From contig NZ_MAAX01000073.1 of NCBI RefSeq assembly GCF_002162835.1, forward strand, positions 1 through 59,861: a stretch of 59,861 nucleotides of DNA. Direction: 5' to 3'. The notes under the pieces were generated by a model. The model ran no database searches. It was not told the DNA's origin and saw nothing but the letters and a program-made list of their open reading frames with translations. A program made the translations under genes and the position numbers. Below, in pieces: positions 56,601-59,861 of this stretch. Source of the DNA: Nonlabens dokdonensis. Its GTDB lineage: Bacteria; Bacteroidota; Bacteroidia; Flavobacteriales; Flavobacteriaceae. Numbering within the stretch: the stretch's first letter is position 1; every line of letters begins with the position of its first letter.

Positions 56601-57585
56601 CTAAGTTGTCTAAAGATTCATCATTAAGTTTGGTTTCGCTTTTTAGTTCTTTTTTACTCTTTAACTCTTTTAAAACCTTTCCATATTCTAAAGCTCTTGC
56701 ACCAAAATGTGTTTCGTCTATAAGTAAAAGGTCTATTTGATTTTCAAATACTTCTTTATGTTTGGTTTTTATGTCATCGCCTTGTAAGTCTTGAAGTGTA
56801 AGGAATAGGGTAATTTTTTCGTTAGCTTCTAGTTTATCTTTTATGATTGTTTCGCTTTCTAAAAGTGAGTTACTATCTAAAAAACTAAAACCATCAAATT
56901 TGATATGACTTTCAACCGTTTTCTTCCATTCTTCTCTTACATCAGCTTTAGCGGAAACGATTAAAACTATTTTTGCATCCATTGCAACAGCACAACACAT
57001 TGAAGTAAACGATTTACCAAATCGCATTACTGCATACATCAATAGGTTTGTTCTACCTTTTTTTATTGCTTCTTTAAATCTCTCAATGGTTTCATCTTGA
57101 TTTGGTCTTGGGTCGTAACTTTCGGTTCTTTTGTATGTGTGAACTATTGGTATGTGACTATCTTCAAACTTGTAAAATTGATATTTTGTGTCATTATTCT
57201 CATAAGTTTCTTGAATATCTGCAATTGCATCATCTAGTTCATCTACTTCAGTGTCTTTAAAGAATTCGTTAGAGTAATATGGGATTGATTCTAATGAATC
57301 TGGTAGCAACCTAGTTTTATGGATTTCTGTTTCTAAAAATTTGTGTACTGCAAAATCTCTAAAAAATGTCTCCTCATCAACTTTTGCAACCTTTTGAAAC
57401 TTCTTTTCAAGTTCAGGAAAGTGCTTTCTCCATTCATTAAGTCTTTGCTCAATAGGTCTATATGTGTCACCAATTTTTAAATAATTAGGAACTGTTTCTG
57501 TTGTAAAAGCATAGATATGAGGCTCAACTCTTCCAATAATTAAATTTTCTAAAAGTTGTATGTCAAGCTGATTATTATTTGCCAT
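53638..57585 (-). CDS. Fused GIY-YIG-like/helicase/N6-adenine methylase restriction protein
   Basis: 1315 residues, three parts. (1) Residues ~20-60 (HIYAFTTETVPNYLKIGDTYRPIEQRLNEW) resemble the T5orf172/GIY-YIG nuclease fold. (2) A superfamily-2 helicase/translocase: Walker A AVMRFGKSFTS (185-195), DETH box (290-293), HLSGTPYRI (342-350) and a late QAIFRLQSQF. (3) An Eco57I-type methylase: VVTPEKVTDMM, KILDIASKQGEF (SAM motif I) and NPPY (982-985). Residues ~728-762 form an acidic, low-complexity linker. It should both modify and cut foreign DNA. It overlaps the next gene by 11 bp. Alone in having all activities in one chain. Confidence 0.85.
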   Translation of the reverse strand: MANNNQLDIQLLENLIIGRVEPHIYAFTTETVPNYLKIGDTYRPIEQRLNEWRKHFPELEKKFQKVAKVDEETFFRDFAVHKFLETEIHKTRLLPDSLESIPYYSNEFFKDTEVDELDDAIADIQETYENNDTKYQFYKFEDSHIPIVHTYKRTESYDPRPNQDETIERFKEAIKKGRTNLLMYAVMRFGKSFTSMCCAVAMDAKIVLIVSAKADVREEWKKTVESHIKFDGFSFLDSNSLLESETIIKDKLEANEKITLFLTLQDLQGDDIKTKHKEVFENQIDLLLIDETHFGARALEYGKVLKELKSKKELKSETKLNDESLDNLDETTKTINSKIRIHLSGTPYRILMNSEFTTDDIIAFYQFTNIADDQQEWDNEYLTKDDTKEWENPYYGFPQMIRFAFNPNESSRQKMEELKKLGVTYAFSELFRPKSILKDTETELHKKFVHEQEIVDLLNVIDGKKNDDNLLSFLDYDKLKEGKMCRHIVCVLPYRASCDAFESLIKSNEFKNLSSYEVINISGVENEKIFKDTQSVKSKIEKCESENKKTITLTVNRMLTGSTVPQWDTMLYLKDTASPQEYDQAIFRLQSQFIKTYKEPDGDSVKYNMKPQTLLVDFNPNRMFQMQEHKSQIYNVNVESNGNSRLGERIAKELQVSPIIVINNKKIVQVEPTDILNAVRQYSSDRSVLDEANAIAIDLSLLEIEAIKDVIERQEKLGSKGGLVMKPSKDEGDDLDTGEKPDGDDTPGKEDKETETSKDDNIDYKGKFAMYYARLLFFSFLTDSKVKSLEEIIKAINDNKNNLRIATHLNLEIEVLALFQEHINPFVLSELDYKIQNINSLANDTFIPAIERASNAMKKFSRLSDSEVVTPEKVTDMMISSLPENTIQENTKILDIASKQGEFVYAIYKKFGKEVANNFYSIPTSKIAYEFTRKVYTLLELDIEHIESEFTTYDLILENDLIENEKLKFNNNDMKFDVIVGNPPYQDRRTGTSDNPIYHLFMDLSYKLSDKVVLITPGRFLFNAGKTPSQWNKKMLADEHLKVQYYYNKSSDAFPEVQLPGGIAITLRDKQQTFDAIGVFTKFDELNSILKKVIELSSFSPIDEHIYTQNKFDLNKLYEDYPDYKDIIGSSGREKRLTTSIFTQLSIFSEEKNSENDCLILGLVNNSRTFKYINSKYLENHKNIGLYKVVLPKSNGSGALGEVVPTQLIGQPVVCEPNTGYTQSFISIGTYSTELEAKSCYNYLNTKFARTMLGVLKVTQDNNKAVWNFVPNQNFTSDSDIDWTKSIAEIDQQLYKKYKLSNKEIEFIEKMIKPM

Positions 57586-58585
57586 TTATTGATTGATGTT
57601 TATTTTGAAGTAGGTCTATATATCTTATTTTTTTTCCTTTTAATCCTGTGTTTGGCCAATCCATTATCAAACAGTAAGTTCCATTATGTTCGAAAATATT
57701 ACTATTAAGACAACCTTTGCAAAATGAATTATCGGTTTCTTCTTCTCCAAACAGGTTAACTGTTTTGGTTTTTATTTCTCCACAAGAGAAAGGAATTACA
57801 CCTTTTAATCCGTCCATTTGCCAAACATTCCAAGAAATTATCTCTGCTATATTTTGTATTGATTTAAGTAAAGGCTCTTTTTCAAATTTAGATTTGTAAT
57901 TTTCTATGAATGTAAATAGCATTGATTCTCTAGCTAACAATAAACTATCTCCTTGCCACTCATAAGCATATATGTTCTTATAAGCTGATTTAGTTGCCTC
58001 AAGCCATTCATTTGATTCATCAACATTTTCATTTATTATTCTGAGTTTTCTATCAAGTAAACCAATTCTATTTTCAATTTCTATGAATTCTCCTGTTGTT
58101 GTGTCGTATCTGCTTGTTATGTATGGTGCTTCACCACAAGAAATTTCAAGTCGTTTGTCATTTATATAATCTTGCCAAGATTTATTTTTAGGAAATTCAA
58201 TTTTTGCTTGATTTGTTTTCCATTTTTTTTCATTTGGGATTTCTTTGTTGAAAACATCTTTTCGTTCAAACCAAGCATTATCTATCAAGTTATTTTGAGC
58301 ATTACAAATCCAAGATGGCGTAAAGACTTCAGCCATATTTTTAACTCTAGACTGTTGTAATATTTGGTCTTTTTGAACCCTTGGCATTATCACATCACCG
58401 TTAATGCCTGTGATGAGTTCAGATTTAATCTGCTTGCTTTCTAAATATGATTCTCCAAAATACTCATAATTATTAGTTGCCCAAATAATGTTTTTTTGAG
58501 TGGTTTGGTCACGCAAAAGAATATCCAATACCTCCGGATATTTTTCTAAGATTTCATTTTCTAATATGTCTATTTCTGTCCTCAA
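57575..58585 (-). CDS. M-like companion protein of the restriction-modification system
   Basis: 336 residues. It has the methylase motif X-like AEVFTPSWICNAQNNL (85-100), LEISCGEAPYITSRYD (~146-160) and YEWQGDSLLLARESMLFTF, found in proteins annotated as restriction endonuclease subunit M in Bacteroidetes. It has no NPPY and no SAM motif I, so it is not a complete methylase. Four cysteines (268, 289, 292, 305) in the C-terminal ~40 residues could bind zinc. It may be a specificity or DNA-contact subunit for the 1315-residue protein. Overlaps both neighbours. Confidence 0.72.
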   Translation of the reverse strand: MRTEIDILENEILEKYPEVLDILLRDQTTQKNIIWATNNYEYFGESYLESKQIKSELITGINGDVIMPRVQKDQILQQSRVKNMAEVFTPSWICNAQNNLIDNAWFERKDVFNKEIPNEKKWKTNQAKIEFPKNKSWQDYINDKRLEISCGEAPYITSRYDTTTGEFIEIENRIGLLDRKLRIINENVDESNEWLEATKSAYKNIYAYEWQGDSLLLARESMLFTFIENYKSKFEKEPLLKSIQNIAEIISWNVWQMDGLKGVIPFSCGEIKTKTVNLFGEEETDNSFCKGCLNSNIFEHNGTYCLIMDWPNTGLKGKKIRYIDLLQNKHQSINGK

Positions 58586-58782
58586 TTCAATTCCTTTATT
58601 GGCACTAATAATTCTTTTGCTTCTATGTTTAGGATTTCCGCAATTTTGTACAAGTCCTCCAAACTCGGTTGTCGTCTATTTTGGGCGTAAGAGTTCACCA
58701 TATTGTAACTCTTTCCCATTTGTTCAGCTAACCATTTTTGCTTAATTCCTTTTTTTTCTAAAACCTCTTTAATTCGGTTCAT
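58582..58782 (-). CDS. XRE-family HTH regulator of the restriction-modification operon
   Basis: 66 residues: a complete helix-turn-helix of the Cro/C-protein kind (IKQKWLAEQMGKSYNMVNSYAQNRRQPSLEDLYKIAEIL). Such small regulators time expression of restriction genes and often repress their own operon. It is the first gene, overlapping the M-like gene by 4 bp. An inverted repeat 40-75 bp upstream (58821-58856) is a candidate operator. Confidence 0.88.
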   Translation of the reverse strand: MNRIKEVLEKKGIKQKWLAEQMGKSYNMVNSYAQNRRQPSLEDLYKIAEILNIEAKELLVPIKELN

Positions 58783-58820
58783 AATTGAATTGTTTAATTC
58801 AGGATACTAATGTAATAAGA

Positions 58821-58856
58821 ATTATTAAATATCTCACTAAATGAGTATTAAAATAA
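58821..58856. promoter_or_regulatory. Candidate operator of the XRE regulator
   Basis: Imperfect inverted repeat: ATTATT at 58821-58826 mirrors AATAAT at 58851-58856, and CTCA at 58833-58836 mirrors TGAG at 58842-58845. It lies 39 bp upstream of the regulator's ATG. Confidence 0.4.
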
Positions 58857-58960
58857 TCACTCAGTTTGGGTGAGCGTTGGATAGAGGCAAGCTCTTTTTA
58901 TTTTGTGAGGTACGAGCAAAATGAAATGTGCTTGACTGTGCGGTTGGCTTTTCAGAGCTT

Positions 58961-59098
58961 GTGTACAACGGTTTGCGGCTATGCGCAGTTGCGTGCCATA
59001 GCCTTGTATTCCCAAAGATACCCAAACCGTAGAAAGTTTCGCAGAAATTTTCGGATGAGCGAGAATCGAGCAATTGCGTATAGCCGGTGTTACCACAC
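58961..59098 (-). repeat. attC-like dyad 7 (138 bp)
   Basis: Outer boxes GTGTGGTAAC and GTTGTACAC; inner arms ACCGGCTATACGCAATTGC and GCAACTGCGCATAGCCGC. The stop codon TAA of the lipoprotein gene lies inside the first outer box. Confidence 0.85.
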
Positions 59099-59752
59099 GT
59101 TATCACTCAGTTCAATAAATTTATGTTCTATATTTTCCTTATGAAAAGTTTTCGCAAATATTGTATCTCCGATTTTGTTTTGAATAACGTATGGTACGTC
59201 TCCGTAAACAAAAATGATGTTGTATTCCAAAAATTTGATTCGTTGCCAAGGTGAAGAGTACCGTTCGCTTGACTTTCTTAGAACTTCGAAATCATCTTTG
59301 AAATATATTGTATCAGTAAAGTGTCTATTTCGCCAAACATATTGTTTTCCTGAAATTTTAATGTTTTTGGTGCTTTTAGCTGTTTCAGGTAATTTTCGAT
59401 ATACGTGAAAATTATCACTATTTGGTGTTCGCAGAACTAGAGAGTCTTTACTAATTGTTTGGATATTATAAATTTCGATTGGATTTTCTTCCGTCCAGTC
59501 TTCGTTGAATACTATTTGGTTTGAAAAAATTTTCTGTTCTCCGTATCTGGTGTCTTCGCCATAATTAAGCAAAACGCCTTTCGCCACCCATTGACCATTT
59601 TCAAATGATATTATATTCTCTTCTGCAAAATAGTATTCGCGCGCATCATTTGTTGTGTATTCGCCAATCCATATATTGTCTTTTAACCCATCATTTTTAC
59701 AGGAAGTAAATATTATTCCGATTATAATTGATATGTATAATGATTTTTTCAA
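59090..59752 (-). CDS. Lipoprotein of unknown function, cassette gene (TTG start)
   Basis: The TTG at 59752 opens a lipoprotein signal (KKSLYISIIIGIIFTSCKND) 2 bp after the cassette boundary, whereas the longer open frame to 59860 runs through the attC-like dyad and is rejected. The 220-residue product has an N-terminal part with YTTNDAREYYFAEENIISF and a beta-rich middle with TISKDSLVLRTPNS. No family recognised. The stop codon TAA is formed by the core of attC-like dyad 7 itself. Confidence 0.7.
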   Translation of the reverse strand: MKKSLYISIIIGIIFTSCKNDGLKDNIWIGEYTTNDAREYYFAEENIISFENGQWVAKGVLLNYGEDTRYGEQKIFSNQIVFNEDWTEENPIEIYNIQTISKDSLVLRTPNSDNFHVYRKLPETAKSTKNIKISGKQYVWRNRHFTDTIYFKDDFEVLRKSSERYSSPWQRIKFLEYNIIFVYGDVPYVIQNKIGDTIFAKTFHKENIEHKFIELSDNVW

Positions 59753-59754
59753 AT

Positions 59755-59861
59755 GTGTGGTAACTGTTTTGTATATGGCTCGTAGCGTGTAAATTAGCGA
59801 TAACTTTTCAGTTAAGCACGAGCCGAATTTTTTAATTTTCTTATTACCTTTTCTTTTCAAT
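59755..59861 (-). repeat. attC-like dyad 8, cut by the window end
   Basis: Outer box GTTACCACAC (59764-59755 on the minus strand), then the inner arm ACGAGCCATATACAAAAC and a middle with AACTTTTCAGTTAAGC similar to dyads 1 and 6. The other half lies outside the window. Confidence 0.7.

Noticed and set aside
59753-59860. Longer N terminus for the last lipoprotein gene
   Set aside because: It would run through the attC-like dyad; the TTG at 59752 opens a clean lipoprotein signal right after the boundary.
48006-59861. CRISPR array
   Set aside because: The repeats are ~137 bp dyads up to several kb apart and differ in sequence; spacers are genes.

Overview
The window is AT-rich Bacteroidetes DNA, most probably a marine Flavobacteriaceae (Nonlabens/Dokdonia-like). 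The basis is the gene content (type III glutamine synthetase, DUF4197/DUF6268/DUF2490/DUF6952 proteins, a MoxR-DUF58-DUF4129 operon), start codons without Shine-Dalgarno sequences, and several TAnnTTTG -7 promoter boxes at the expected distance from starts. The genus is inferred, not shown.

Layout: 1-8.8 kb is a surface-polysaccharide locus. It holds a truncated GT4 glycosyltransferase, then on the minus strand a membrane-anchored glycoside-hydrolase-like protein, a lipoprotein and a 1013-residue polytopic membrane protein, and on the plus strand a GT2 glycosyltransferase with mannose-6-phosphate isomerase. 8.8-31 kb is mostly housekeeping: ZIP transporter, RNA methyltransferase, pyrF, prfA, msrA, purM, glnA (type III), Ca2+/Na+ antiporter, lipoprotein carbonic anhydrase, transaldolase-type aldolase, ABC-F ATPase, mutL and two tandem rhomboid proteases. 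31-39.4 kb has TRIC and RDD membrane proteins facing a compact seven-gene operon (SpoIIM-like, membrane protein, DUF4129, DUF4350, MoxR ATPase, DUF58, small membrane protein). 39.4-45.4 kb carries small lipoproteins, an outer-membrane protein, a peroxiredoxin-thioredoxin-DUF6952 operon and a divergent pair of envelope genes. 45.6-48 kb is a scar: a decayed serine hydrolase gene next to an IS110-family element.

The most striking region is 48.0 kb to the window end. All eight units there read on the minus strand and are separated by imperfect dyads of 136-141 bp. The first 9-10 bases of every unit are the reverse complement of the core at the 5' end of the dyad that closes the same unit. That is the signature of integron gene cassettes and their attC sites. 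No integrase is visible in the window. The cassettes carry a frameshifted secreted protein, a serine hydrolase lipoprotein, an ORF-less unit, hypothetical proteins, small membrane proteins (one with an in-frame stop), a 5.4 kb restriction-modification system (XRE regulator, M-like protein, 1315-residue GIY-YIG/helicase/methylase fusion), and a lipoprotein.

A second genome-scale signal is the 16-bp palindrome CGCTTTCGCGAAAGCG. It occurs 12 times (nine exact, three near-exact) between 2.9 and 44.2 kb, inside and between genes, and never in the cassette array. In genes it is read as AFAKA or LSRKR.
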